DNA of 64,000 bases from Nissolia schottii (GCA_003254905.1 QANU01004362.1:346742-410741); one strand, 5' to 3'. Shown: positions 10,294 through 22,195, counted from the first letter of the stretch. Notes: generated by a model not told the origin, from the letters alone. Numbers and translations are program-made.

Positions 10294-10556
10294 GTATCAT
10301 TTGAAAAGAATGAAAAACCCTTCAACTTCTATCTAGGTTAAGGAAATTTGCATATTTTTAAGAAGAATGAAAATTTTCATAGAAGGCCGGGTAGTCTTTA
10401 GAAGGAAAAATATTAGAAATATGTTGACACTTGTATATATATACTTAAGTTTAGGCAAAAGGACAGCGGTGAAATATTTTAAGAAACATGTTTTAAATAT
10501 GAACATTTTGCCTTAAATATACCGTGTATACGTATAATTGAGATGTTTTAAAAAGT
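10294..10556. repeat. Direct repeat A, copy 2
   Basis: Same orientation as 545-800, sharing GAATGAAAAACCCTTCAACT, TAGGTTAAGGAAATTTGCAT and GGCAAAAGGACAGC. Similarity fades just after AATTGAGATGTTTTAAA. Confidence 0.8.
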
Positions 10557-10696
10557 GATTAAAAAAATTAAATAAAATGTTCTCTACCATAAACGGTGAA
10601 TGTGAAGTAAATTTAGAAACAAGTCTTGATTCTTTTTGTTCACCTAACTGTAACACTAGTGTTTAGCACCTTTATTAATGAAAAGTATGATTCTTG

Positions 10697-11408
10697 AGAT
10701 AAATTAGGGGTGTACAAAATTCGGTCCGGTCTGCTAACCCGGACCGGCCCGAAGCATTCGGTCAAAAGATGATTGGGTCGATTTGGGTTTAGGGTTAGAT
10801 TTGATTCTTTAAAATTGGTTCGGTCAAAATATATAGTCGGGTTTGGGTAAAGGCAAACCCGGCCCATGTACATTTTATGGTGCAATATTTTTTGGATAAT
10901 CTATTGTAGTTAAACCATATGTCTATTTTGATGTGTAGAAAGTAAAAACCTAGCAAATGAAGTATGTATAATTTTCTTATTTTATGCATCTTAATGAGTG
11001 CATGATTATTTTTTTGTTGTTTGTATTGTGCACTAAAACTATGGAAGTTTGAATGGGAATGCTAAGATTAGAAATTTTATGTCATTTTGTTATTGTGTTT
11101 GAAATTAATGTGTGTTTAGTTAGGAATTCTGATGCTTATTCAAATAGGAAGTAAAATGAGAAATGAAATAGTTGGTTTGCAATTTTTTCAACTTCATTTT
11201 TAATGGATGTCATTTTTTATTTTTTGGTTTGAGATAGCATTGACCCGTTTTGGGTCTGGTCCAAGCCCAAGTTTTAACTTAGCCCAAAGATGATTGGATC
11301 TATTCGGGTCTAAGGTTAGGTTTAGGTCTTCACAATTAGTCCGGTCTAAATATAGGGTCGAGATCAGGTAAAGGCGTTTCCTGACTCATGTACACCCCTA
11401 AGATAAAT
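10697..11408. mobile_element. Non-autonomous hAT-type element with 8-bp TSD
   Basis: The element proper is 10705-11400 (696 bp). It begins TAGGGGTGTACA and ends with the exact reverse complement TGTACACCCCTA. It is flanked by a perfect 8-bp direct repeat AGATAAAT (10697-10704 and 11401-11408). TIRs beginning TAGGGGTG with 8-bp duplications are typical of plant hAT elements. The subterminal parts are rich in CGGTCCGG/CGGGTCT words. No transposase ORF is present. Confidence 0.9.
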
Positions 11409-12388
11409 AATGACAAATATACATATTATAAATGTGTAGATAAATTATGATTCACTCAATTTAAATAGTATTTTTGTGTTATACTGACAATTAATGCATA
11501 TTTTTTAAAATAAATTTATAAACAATATTTTTAAATGTGAGAGTTATCATGATATATGAAAATCTCAAGACCCTTATAATTGGCGACTTTACTTAATTTG
11601 AATTAAATAGATTTGTAAATTAAATATAGTATTTAAATTTTCTTTTTAAACAAATACGATTTAAAATGATTTTGAAATGAGTTGTTATGTTTGTATACAG
11701 ATAGTGATTGGAATAAGTAAAAATAGTAATTTTTTCCCACATAGATGATTTATTGGTTAAGCTTCAAAGGATTATTTGCGCAGAATGCATAATTGAATTT
11801 ATATTTATTAAATGAGTTATTGGATTAACCGAAAAAATTTATAGTGTTAACAAAGGTGTTTGTTACTAAAATTAATTTTGTATCAAAAGAAAGGTGTTTG
11901 CTACCTTAAAAAGCTCGAATAAAGTCATTTTATTGCTTTGAATTTATTATCTATTGTCATGTGTTTTCATAATACATTTTATAGTAAAATATAACTCCTT
12001 CTCTTAATAGATGTTTGAATTACACTCCCATCCTCTTCATTTTAAAAAATATACACTCTTTTTATTAACAAATAAAAGTAAGCTACACTCTAAACCTTAT
12101 TAATATTTTTGAGCAAAATACCCTTGATAAGTAGTTTTACATGTTAATCTTTTTCAGCAAAATAAAAACTACGAATAGTAATAATATAAAATTTTTGATA
12201 CGTGGTTACGATCATTATCATAATTATGCATAAATAACTTTATATTATTATTATTCAAATTATTTGATTTTATTAATTGTTTAAAATATATAACTATTTA
12301 TGAATATTATTCAAATTTAACTTTTATTCACTACCAGAATAAAGATTTTTTCACACTGAACCAATTCAATTTTGTTACATTAACATAA
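11409..12388. other. AT-rich intergenic stretch
   Basis: Very AT-rich; no ORF, RNA gene or clear repeat border recognised. Confidence 0.5.
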
Positions 12389-13330
12389 ATGATTAGCCTT
12401 CTCTCTTGCTCACTTCCTCCGTCTCTTCTCAATGCTATCCTTCCTACTGCCACTGTCTGGGGCAAGGCTCCACCGGATGAAGGTTCAAATGCCAACGCAC
12501 TGACAGACGTGGTGGATCTTGTGTGGATGTGGAGCCATGAAAATGGTTGTGATGATTATGGTTTCCTTCCGCAACCCTTCTCTTCTGTGGGATTCGGGAC
12601 CCCTTCTTCTGTCTGTTTGTAACAATCATCTGGCTTCCTGAATTAGAAAAATCCTTCTCTAGAAATATATATGGTAACAAAAAAGAAAGCTTCATTTTAT
12701 GCAGTTATTTGATTTTGGGTAAGTAGCTGGAGTAAAGCATTTACCACCATCTTGTTCTTCAAGGTGGAGCTCTGTCAGCATCAAGTAGTAGCGAAGCAAC
12801 ACAGCTGATATTGTTGAATCATATATTTCAGTCAAATGAAGAAGGAAAGGTGCAAGTAAAGGTAAATGAGATAGACAAACACAATATTATATTGGACGCT
12901 ATCATCTTGTAAAAATGTGTGTTTGTATATGCTTGGATGTTAATTTGTTACCATATCTTCAAATGAAAAGGAACATTTGTCGGCTAAAACTACATGTCAT
13001 CAACAGAGACGTCTCTTAATTTTTAAGAAATTCATGTATGCTTAAGAAGAGGCTGAAACTGACTTTGATACAAATCATGGCATCACAAAAAGGAGAAGAT
13101 TGTCGTGCTTGATTGCAGAGAAGCGATCTTCATCATTTCATTCTTCAACTTCTATTCCTTCAAGGTGCAGGTTATCACACCACTTCTCTCTTAAAATGGA
13201 AGATTTCAACATATCAAAGAATGGAAGGTTTAGACAGAGGGGTATATGCGAGAGACTTTATTTTTATGGATCTGCACAAAGGCTTTTTCATTGTGGTGTA
13301 GATGTCTGTATGTATAAGAAAAATGTATGA
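12389..13330 (+). other. Higher-GC segment, possible gene fragment
   Basis: GC content rises relative to the flanks and short open frames appear (MISLLSCSLPPSLLNAILPT at 12389; a GGALSASSSSEATQLILLNH reading near 12763; a 76-aa frame at 13100). No domain is recognised and the pieces do not join into a convincing gene. A decayed host gene or captured exon is possible. Confidence 0.25.
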
Positions 13331-14791
13331 GGAATCAAATTTTGAATCTAGGTGGGTCATGATGCAAACTTTCAACAACAAAAAAAATTATGTGGTGAAG
13401 CTGTGACATTGTTAAATCAAAAAGACTACTATATTGGTAAGAGTAAAGTGACATATATGAGATTTCTACCACCAAATAATTTTTTTCAATTATATATATT
13501 AATAAGATTGTCCTAATTAGATTTTAAAAGTAGAAGAAAAAAAATCAAAGAGAAGAAAAGGGGATCAAATGTTGAGGGGAAATAACTCGGGGACACTAAA
13601 ATAAAAAGGATGTGTTGTGTCGCTTGTATAAACCGTCAGTAAATTGTGCATTTTTGTCGGTTGTAATAATTGTCGTGGAAAATTGGGCTTTGGCCCGTTC
13701 TATCATAAATAAATAAAAAGAATTATTACGTTAGGTAAAAGGCATTGGGAAAAAATAGACAAGAAATATGAGGTTTCATGGATGATTAAAATTAAATCCT
13801 AGATTATAACTAAATACCATAAATCTAGAATTTAAGAAACCAAAACTGCAAAATAGAAAACGAATAAAAAACGGATGAGAGAGAAAGAGTGAGAAGAAAC
13901 GGAAGATGTACCGTCTCAATTTGGGAATAGAGGCAACGAGACGACTGCAATGGTGGTGAGGTTCGATGGTTTTAAGAACTTTTTAGCCAAACCAACTCAT
14001 TCAATAACTAGGTTGGGTTGGACACAAATTTTCTTTCCACCTGACTCAGCTTACGAGTGGGATGGGTTGTGTCAAATTTGTGGGTCCGACTTACATTTAC
14101 TTAAAAACAAAAAACTTCAAAAAATATACAAACATAACATCGAAACCAAGTTACTTAATAAACATGATCGTGATATTGTAAGCTTTAACATATATAAATT
14201 TAAAAGCACACACAAGTTCAAGAAAAAAATCATAAATCTTGATAGTTGTTAAAAAAAAGCATACATAAAAGCTAAAGCTTTATAAAGCATACACAAGTCT
14301 TAATAACTTTTAAAATTACATGCATGAATCCTTAAGTCATAACAAATTAATTACATTAGTCATTTGAAGATAATGTCATCACACATAATGTATGAGTTGA
14401 CATAATTATTGACTTACTCTCAATTTTTTAATATATTCATTGTGGTCTAAACGATCTATTAGATTCTTATCACAATAGTTTGTTAGATGTTCAATAAATC
14501 TCTCTTCTCATAAACACGGTTGAAACTACAAAATGTTTACGAGATGAATTGGACAAAAAATTTAAAAGACTTAAGAAAATCTTTACACACGTGACAAATT
14601 TATGACAAACAAAAAAAAGTTGAGTTGGGTCGGGCTGAGTTATGTGGGCTAAAAATTTTGAAACCCACAGTCTAATCTATGTCTTGTGGATTATAAATTT
14701 TCAACCCAACCCAAATTTTGTGTGTTGGGTTGGGTCAAAACTTGTGGTTTTGTGGGTTTGGCTGACTCAATGGACCCTATTTTTTATCGCA
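13331..14791. other. AT-rich stretch with GGGTTGGGTT-type inverted words
   Basis: No gene. GGTTGGGTTGGACACAAATTT near 14010 and CAACCCAACCCAAATTTTG near 14702 are inverted with respect to each other, as are AGCCAAACC (near 13985) and GGTTTGGCT (near 14755). This suggests a degenerate inverted-repeat element of about 0.8 kb just upstream of the LTR element, but no target duplication was found. Confidence 0.4.
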
Positions 14792-14796
14792 GTAAT

Positions 14797-15009
14797 TAAT
14801 AGAATATATAGTTGAAGTATTGATAATTGTAATAGTTAGGATTAGCTAATGGTTTAGCTAATTAGTTAGTGGTTGTTAGTGGTTATGAGGAGCCTATATA
14901 TAGGCTTGCTCTACTTGTATTTACACAACTTTTCTCATTCTCTCAATTTCATTTTTGCATATTCAGTTTCTATTCTTTCTTTTCTCTCCTAGTACCATGG
15001 ATTTCAACA
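14797..15009 (+). repeat. 5' LTR of LARD copy 1
   Basis: 213 bp, starting TAATAGAATATATAG and ending GGATTTCAACA. It contains CCTATATATAGG, a plausible TATA region. The PBS follows with no spacer. Confidence 0.9.
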
Positions 15010-15022
15010 TGGTATCAGAGCC
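15010..15022 (+). other. PBS of LARD copy 1
   Basis: TGGTATCAGAGCC directly after the 5' LTR; complementary to plant initiator tRNA-Met. Confidence 0.9.
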
Positions 15023-16663
15023 ATGGCATCCACCTTGAAGCTTCCGCACCTCCTTTTTTTCATTTTTTTTCTTTTCGTTTTCTTTCATTTTCTCGCTTCG
15101 CAAACACTCTGCCCTTTCGTTTTTCTTCAGTTTTCTATTATTTTCTCGGAAAAAAAACAAACACAAAAACACTGTTCTTTCCATATTCTTTCACTCTGTT
15201 TACTTTAGTTTTTTTCCTTCAGAAAGAAAATCTCTCTCTCGTGATTTCAAACCAAATCCCTAACAAATTTGTTCTGATTCCGGTTTCGATTCCTTCAGAT
15301 CTCCCACACTCTCTCTCTGCAAAATCAACGCAATGAGGAAATCGTGTGCGTGGTGGTGAACGCGTGTCACCGCATGCTCAGTCGTGGTGGTCTGCTGTGA
15401 GGAGATGCTCGCGGTGCTTGCCGAGCTGGCGCTTGTGTGGCCGCGCTTGTTGCGGTTCTTCTTCAAGCGTGTCGTCATCTTCGGCGGCTGAAGGAGCTGG
15501 ATCCGGCGCGTCATGGAGCGTGGCATCATGGAGTTCACAGTCATGTTCATGCTGCAGATCGTGGTTCCGTTCCAGATCTGGTTGCACGAAGTGGTGCTGC
15601 GCGTTCTCTTGGGGCAGAGATTCGACCTCCTTGGTAGTTTCCCCAAGGCGAGTGAGGCGCATGATAGTGAGCCACCGCCGCTACCGTTGCTCGCTTCTTG
15701 TTGAATCGACGATGACTTTTGTGTCCTCCTCAACGAGGTGCAGCGATTCGAGGTTTGATTTCAATTTTTTTTTCTTAGATCCGCATGGTTGCTGCCGTTG
15801 TTGTTGCTATTTGATCCGTTCATGGCCGATGGTTGTCATTTGCTGGATTTGACTTTGTTTGTTATAGAGGATCTGAGTTTGCTTCAGATTTTTGCTCTCT
15901 TGCAGTGGAGACCTTGCTATGGTATTTGTGATTCTTGTTCTTCATGATTCAGATTTGATTTCGTCTTCTTGATTGACTTAGTTTGGATATGAGGTCCTTG
16001 TTGATGGAGTTTCTTACTTCTTGTTGATGACGCACACAAGGTGTTTGACAAATTGTCTCAATAGATGGTGGTAACATTTCCTTTGTGTGGACATAGTTCG
16101 GTTCAGATTCTGATTTCTTGCCATGGCGATTTTGCTTTTGAACATGTCTCTGATTTGAATAATTTGTTGTGATTCAAGCATTGGATGGTGAAATGTTGTT
16201 GGTAAACATCATGAAGATGTTTTTGGTGTTATTGGATTCTTGTGGACAATTTAGGTGTGCTTCAAACTTTAGATGGTGGCTTTGGTTTCTGGCTTTGATT
16301 CCGCTTTGTTAGCCTACAAATTTTCAGACTTTGTTAGCCTTGTGTGGCTTTGATTCTGATTTGATTAGCCTTATGGCTTGTATTTGCTCTTATCTTAGGT
16401 GGTTAAGCGTTGAAATTCAGCTTCTGCTCTTGATAATTGAGTTTCGTTTGCTTCTGCCGAGTGGGTGGTTAAGCAGTTCCCGTGTTGGGACCATTTGCAA
16501 CCGGTGCCGTTGAGACGTTGGAGGAAGGTCGAAGGGGCTTTAGTGAAAGTCGAAGACTTCCAGGAACTAGGAACTTCGGTGGTTGCTGTTGGTTTTGATT
16601 TTTCTTTGTATCGTTGTTTTCAAGCTGGACATGTTAGTGCACATGGTCCAGCTTGCGGGGGGG

Positions 16664-16876
16664 TATTATAATATATAGTTGAAGTATTGATAATTGTAAT
16701 AGTTAGGATTAGCTAATGGTTTAGCTAATTAGTTAGTGGTTGTTAGTGGTTATGAGGAGCCTATATATAGGCATGCTCTACTTGTAGTTACACAACTTTT
16801 CTCATTCTCTCAATTTCATTTTTGCATATTCAGTTTCTATTCTTTCTTTTCTCTCCTGGTACCATGGATTTCAACA
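16664..16876 (+). repeat. 3' LTR of LARD copy 1
   Basis: 213 bp, starting TATTATAATATATAG directly after the G-run polypurine tract and ending TTTCAACA before TSD GTAAT. Confidence 0.9.
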
Positions 16877-16881
16877 GTAAT

Positions 16882-17382
16882 TACACTCGAGTTATCGATT
16901 AGATAATAAATGGAAGTAAGGAACGCAATTAAAACTCAAAACGCAGCAATAGAGTTCAATTACAATCTCATTAGCAAAAAACTCAATGGAACAGTACTAT
17001 TAACGGTAAAGAAGAAAATAACGAATAACAGAAATATTGGAGTGATCAATAGAAGAGCTAGTGAACCATGGACCTCAATTCATACCTGAAATGAATTAAG
17101 ATTGGAATCATTAGCCAAAAGAGGAAGGAGAAGACTCAGAAGGAGAGAGAGAGAGAGAAAAGAACCATTCATACCAAGCATGCCTTTCCAACAGCATGTT
17201 CGCACAACTTAGTATTGGAGTGCTTCACTCTGTGGTCCCTACCAAGCTCACCCAATTCCATGCCTGATGCCACGTGTTCTGCCGCTTTAACAGTTTCTCA
17301 CTCTGCAACAATCTCTTGGCCCCCATTCCTTTGAGTAATTACAGCAGAGACCCTTGGCCGCATAACACACATCATTACATTC
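16882..17382. other. Unassigned stretch
   Basis: Contains a (GA)n run near 17142 and a somewhat GC-richer part at 17190-17360, but no recognisable coding or RNA feature. Confidence 0.4.
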
Positions 17383-17578
17383 CATTACAAGAAAAATGCA
17401 GATTAGTTACAAAATTAATTTAACAAGGAATTTTTTTACATTAATCTCTTGCTGATTAGTAAGCAAATAGTAAGAGACCAATGAACAAAATGTAAATCCG
17501 TAACGAGAAGTTAAAAAAATGAGAGGCAAAAAGTTCAGCAGAAAATTAGTAATGGATTAGCGATAACATTATCCTTTG

Positions 17579-17627
<49 letters not shown>

Positions 17628-18430
17628 AGCTAAAATGTTTAGTGAGAAAAAATCTCTCCTTAATCTCTAGCAAATGTTTAAAATATGTACAACGAAGGAT
17701 AATTTTCTCACTAATCTCTCGCAAACTCTCAGAGTAATTTAGCGAGAGATTGTGTCATTGTTAATCCCTCGCTAAATTCTCAATAAACTTTTAACATTTC
17801 ACTTTTCTTTTTAGCGAGGGATTGTTCAATCACAAATTTCTTGCAAACTCTCAAAAGTAATTTAGTGAAAGAATATGTGTCAATTCCACATCGACTAAGG
17901 CATAGAGGAGATGTCAATTATTTTCTTATAAATGTAGCAATACTTCAAAGAATATTGAACAAGTGTACGAGTGTACGAGGCCAAATGGCTTGCAACATAA
18001 ATTTTAAATACCATGACCCACAAAATTTAAACTTTTTCCTATAAATATTTCAAAAAAAGGTTTAAATTTTTTTAAAGTAAACCGAGTATCTCTTTATATC
18101 GATTTTTTGTTTGACTGATTCACTAGTTTTGGTCGTGATTTCCAAGGAAGCTATAATGCAATTCCTCACCAATATGTGATGATTTAAGAAAGCATTTTTA
18201 TCATAAAATAGTTACGAATCAGCAATGGAATAACAACCCACAATTCTGTCACTGAAATAAAATAACCATGGATGAGCGACCAAATTTTTTTCTAAGCTAA
18301 TCAATGGCTTGAAAAAGATGACAATAAAAATAGTCGTTAGTCCCTTGTTAATCCCTCACTAATTCTTTTAGCTGGATGAGCAACAGATTAACGACTATTT
18401 TTACCATCGCTAATTTGAAAAAAAAATCTT
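17383..18430. mobile_element. CACTA-like element remnant
   Basis: Begins CATTACAAGAAAAATGCAG, close to the plant CACTA terminus CACTACAAGAAAA. Repeated subterminal words follow on both strands (AATCTCTCGCAAACTCTCA, TTTAGCGAGAGATT, CCCTCGCTAA), as expected for CACTA subterminal repeats. The right border is approximate; no matching terminus, TSD or transposase is seen. It contains the (AT)n at 17580-17624. Confidence 0.45.
17580..17624. repeat. (AT)n microsatellite
   Basis: About 22 uninterrupted AT units. Confidence 0.95.
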
Positions 18431-19010
18431 ATAATGTTTTATAATCACACATAAAATAATAGTTTAACCTTTTAGTTAAAAGGATTCACCACTTAAAACT
18501 AAGACATGTATATAATCAAAGGCATTATATATTTAATACAACATTCCATGACTACATTATAATTTTTCCCAGCCACTGTTTGGAAAGGCGTGAACACCCC
18601 AATGACCATAGCCGATCTCCTGTCCCAAAATAGGGTTAAACTATGCTCATTCAACGTTTATCTCAAATTTTGTTTGGTATTTCGTAAATTATACGAAGCA
18701 ATTGCCAATTACATAAAGATCAATCCCGACTCTTCTTTCTCACATTATATATGATATATGATGCAACGAATTTGCATATTCTCAATGTCACTTGCCAGTT
18801 GCCATCGTTTCATGAACTTGCTTACCTCAGATCCTCACACGTGTCCTAGTTTAAACCCTAATGGGCACAATCGGTGTTGATAAGGACCATTGACCCTCCT
18901 CAATTCCCTCGCAATCAGCCAAAACGTTCTTCAATCAAATGGGCAATGTCATTTAATTACTTAAACCTATCTCTTTTTGCTTCTTTGATTTCTCTTCTTC
19001 CTTTGATTAC

Positions 19011-19018
19011 TATAAATA
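19011..19018 (+). promoter_or_regulatory. TATA box of the glycine-rich protein gene
   Basis: TATAAATA, 80 nt before the chosen ATG at 19098, a normal plant spacing for a short 5' UTR. Confidence 0.75.
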
Positions 19019-19097
19019 GTAGTTGAGAAATGCAAAATATTCAAATGCAGCTTTCACAACAATAATATCTCTTGATTATAACCTAAGTATTGCAAAG

Positions 19098-19954
19098 ATG
19101 AATACCAAGCCTATTCTCTTGTTGTGCTTGCTCGCACTCTTTCTCATCTCTAGTGCTGTTGCAATTGATCAGCCATCCAAAGATGAGGTGACACAAGGTA
19201 ATATATAACATGTGTAATACATATTATGGTTATTTAGTTACCATGCACGAATATTAATTGATTTTCTTCTTTTATATACACACACACACACACTGGTCAG
19301 GCATTTTTTGATCCATCATGCATGTATCCAAACTCTAAAGTTCTCCTACTAATAACTTCATATATATGAATAATTTATAATTCCATGCATGCAATTGTCT
19401 GTCAAGATTTGCAATATATGGCCCATGATAACTAAACAAAATATCATCATTGGCCGTTAATTTTCCCTACTTTTGTTGCCGAATATGTAAAAGTATGGTA
19501 CACACATAACTCTATTTTTATATGAATAAAAAAAAAATGCATGTGCCACTATTTCTTTGGGCTTAGGGGTAATGGGTTATATCACTTTTTCTATATACAT
19601 GACATTATTTCTGTAATATATATGTGTCTTTTAGGGGGTATATATCGATCCATGCTTCCATGAAGAATACTGGTGTTGCTTATTTGCTTAGTAATTATGT
19701 ATAACTTAACAAAAATAATATACTATATGGTAAACAAATATTAAAGTGATTGTCTACGATGTGAAGCTAACTCAGGAGAAGAGACACAAGCAAATCCTGA
19801 ATTAGATCGCTGGGGTGGAGGAGGATACAGCGGCGGAGGCTGGGGTGGAGGAGGACATGGTGGCGGAAGCTGGGGTGGTGGATCCGGAGGACACGGTGGA
19901 GGATATGGATGCAGGCATAGGTGCTACACTCGATATGGTTGGCGATGTTGCTGA
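19098..19954 (+). CDS. Secreted glycine-rich protein with Cys-rich tail (92 aa)
   Basis: Two exons, 19098-19197 and 19776-19954, with a GT-AG intron of 578 bp (CAAG|gtaata ... actcag|GAGAAG) in phase 1. The product starts MNTKPILLLCLLALFLISSA, a clear signal peptide with cleavage expected near residue 22. A charged linker (QPSKDEVTQGEETQANPELD) leads to Gly-rich repeats of WGGGG, YSGGG, HGGGS and SGGHGGG, and the tail CRHRCYTRYGWRCC has four cysteines. This layout matches small apoplastic plant GRPs of the Cys-rich type. An in-frame upstream ATG at 19023 lies just after the TATA box and is less likely. AATAAA at 20008-20013 is a probable poly(A) signal. Its role is likely cell wall or apoplast; no enzymatic function is suggested. 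Confidence 0.88.
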
Positions 19955-20054
19955 AATCAAACCATATAAACCGGACACATAGGTGTATCCATATATAATA
20001 GCTAAGAAATAAAGCATGGGCTCTATACATCATGCTATGTCTGTCTGCCATATA

Positions 20055-21094
20055 TAGTTGAACGGTCTTCCATCAACCATACATCTTGTGATTATAGTGT
20101 CACTTGTCAAAGTTATATGAATAAGAATTACCATATAGTTTTGAATTTTTTACATTTTTCTTACATTATATTTCTTTCATTCTTTCGATTGTCACTTATC
20201 ATCAGCTACTCACTATCCTCGTTAGCGATTATCAATAATAGGAGACACGGCACCAAAGACTAAACAAATAATTTCTAGAAAGTCGTGTTACCAAAGTGTG
20301 AAGTATTTCAGTTTTTCCCTAAGACTAAAACCACAAAGGGCAACAAGTATATACATAGTTTTAAAACTCGGACCGATCCGACCCGACCACGCTGGTTCTT
20401 AAGTTAAATTGGACCTATAATTGATTTGCAGTGACCCAAAACAAACCGGTCAAATCCGAGCCACCCGGTGTGAACTGATCTGGTGACAATTGAACCAATT
20501 TAAAATAATCTTAAATAGTTTTTAAAAATGTTGTTTGGTAGAATCAATCTTAATCCACTTGTTTGCATAATGCATTGTTTGATTATATTTTTTATATTTA
20601 TTAATTAAAATGTGGTTTAACAAGTGATTCACTGACCCAATAGGGTGAGTAATGAAATGTTTAAATATTTTGTAAGTCATAGATCAATTATACTCTTTTT
20701 CTATAAAAAAAAAACAAAAATGTATGAAGCAAAATCGTATATTTTGTGTGTGAATCAAAAATAAAAATGGCATATTCTGTTATGGAGCAAAAGACTACAG
20801 CTCCGCGTTGGATGAAAAGACCATAGAATGACACATTGTCTCTATGATTTTGATGTGGAGTTCAATTTCATTTTCATAATTTTTGAGTTATTAAAAGAAA
20901 TATTATAAGCTATAAAAGTGAAGCTCAATTTTTTTTCTTCGATAGTTCTAAAATCATTCCAGAAAGTCACCTTAGGCAAAGAGTACAGAACGGACGCAAC
21001 CTAAATCACCACCAAGACTCAAATCAATGCTCGACTTGTGTGGAACTAGTCTTATTAAAACTTCTCCTAAAAAAATTCAATGAGACAACTTATA
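20055..21094. other. Intergenic stretch with degenerate repeat words
   Basis: No gene. Near 20370-20480 there are GGACCGATCCGACCCGACC-type words of the kind found in degenerate hAT-like elements elsewhere in this window; no borders could be set. Confidence 0.4.
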
Positions 21095-22195
21095 GGTTGT
21101 GTTTCGATTAAACATTTTCAAATTTTAAGGAATGTGAAATGCAAGAGAATTTACATGAATCAATTAAATTTCCTTCATTTTAACTTTTTTTTAGTTTAGA
21201 TAAGATAATTATATAACATCAATTACAAAATATTTTGTGTAGATAATAAATTGTATTTACTTACTTTAGACAGGGTCCAACTAACAACCGGACAGGGTCC
21301 AGCCAACGACCGAGACGATAGTTGAACAGTGATCAGTGATGGTCGGCTGACGATCAATGGTGGTTGCCCGGCAATCAGACTGGCCGAAGTTCGTGGGTGG
21401 TTGACCAAAAATTGAGGTGGTTGGCCAACGGTCGGGGTGGTCAGCTGGCGATTGACAATGACCAGTGCTCGGTAGTGGCTGATTGAAGTTTGGCGGTGGT
21501 CGACTGACTTTTGGAGGTGGCAGGCTAACAATCAGCGATGGCTGGTTGAGGTTTGGCGGTGGGCGATCGGTCATTGTTGGCGAGCGATGGATTATTTTTG
21601 GCCGACAATCCGCGGTGACCGGCGTTCGGTGATGGCCAACAGGCAATTGACGATGGTCAGACAACATTCGACGATGGCTAACGGGTGATGGCGGTTGCTG
21701 GCAGGCAATTGACGGATGATGGTCGGCGATTAGCAAATGGCAATCGTCAGTGGTCTGCCAACGATTGGCAATGACCAGCCGGTGATCGGCGGTGGCCTAC
21801 TAGTGATTGGTAGTGGCTGACCAACATTCGGCGATCGTCAATCAGCGTTCGACGTTCGGTGGTCACAACCAGTGATCAGTAGTGGCCGACCAATATTCAA
21901 CAGTTACTGGTTAGTGTTCGACCGATGTTTGACGGTGGCCAACCAGCAATGAACAATGAGTAATAGATGATAAAAGGTTGTAGAGTTTGAGAATAAGAAA
22001 GTCAAGATAGATGAAGAAATTTTATAATTCCTTATGAAGAGAGAGAAATTGAAATCCACTGTTTTTGAATAATAGAAATAGCTCAAAAAATTAATGGAAT
22101 TTTGAAATTCCTTTCATTTGACATACAAACAAGCAATTTTGTATGTCAATTAAAATCTTTTTAAAAATTACATTACCCTGTAAAAATAGCCCATC
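21095..22195. repeat. Inverted-repeat element carrying a GC-rich minisatellite
   Basis: Outer ends are inverted: AGGTTGTGTTTCGATTAAAC near 21097 against the reverse complement of the right end, ATGGTTGCGTTTAGATGGGC, near 22190. TTTCAAATTTTAAGGAATGTG near 21115 pairs loosely with GAATTTTGAAATTCC near 22096. The core (about 21270-21960) is a GC-rich tangle of short units such as CGGCGATGGCCAACA, GGTGGTCG and GACCAGTGATCGG, in sharp contrast to AT-rich surroundings. ORFs of 102-151 aa in it are repeat artefacts. No transposase and no clear TSD. Confidence 0.55.

Larger units (their letters stand above)
14797..16876 (+). mobile_element. Non-autonomous LTR retrotransposon (small LARD), copy 1
   Basis: Two 213-bp LTRs (14797-15009, 16664-16876) differ at about five positions. 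TSD GTAAT lies at 14792-14796 and 16877-16881. PBS TGGTATCAGAGCC starts at 15010, and the polypurine tract GCGGGGGGG ends at 16663. The LTRs run TATTA/TAATA...TTTCAACA, so ends are TA...CA. The 1.65-kb interior encodes no gag or pol, but the end near 16640 reads AHGPACGGVL, close to the PACGGVSNI tail of the intact copia. It looks like an internally deleted copia derivative moved in trans (inference). An inverted relative is at 53033-55188. Confidence 0.92.

Noticed and set aside
15346-15852. 168-aa ORF and overlapping antisense ORFs inside LARD copy 1
   Set aside because: Ser/Cys/Arg-rich composition, no domain, and open on both strands in a GC-rich leader; not conserved as an ORF in copy 2.
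19023-19097. Upstream in-frame ATG for the glycine-rich protein
   Set aside because: It lies 5 nt after the TATA box, and using it would bury the signal peptide behind 25 polar residues.
20350-20660. Complete hAT element around the GGACCGATCCGACCC words
   Set aside because: No terminal inverted repeat or 8-bp duplication could be found.
21281-21736. 151-aa and 102-aa ORFs in the GC-rich minisatellite
   Set aside because: Open frames are a by-product of repeat units lacking stop codons in that frame.
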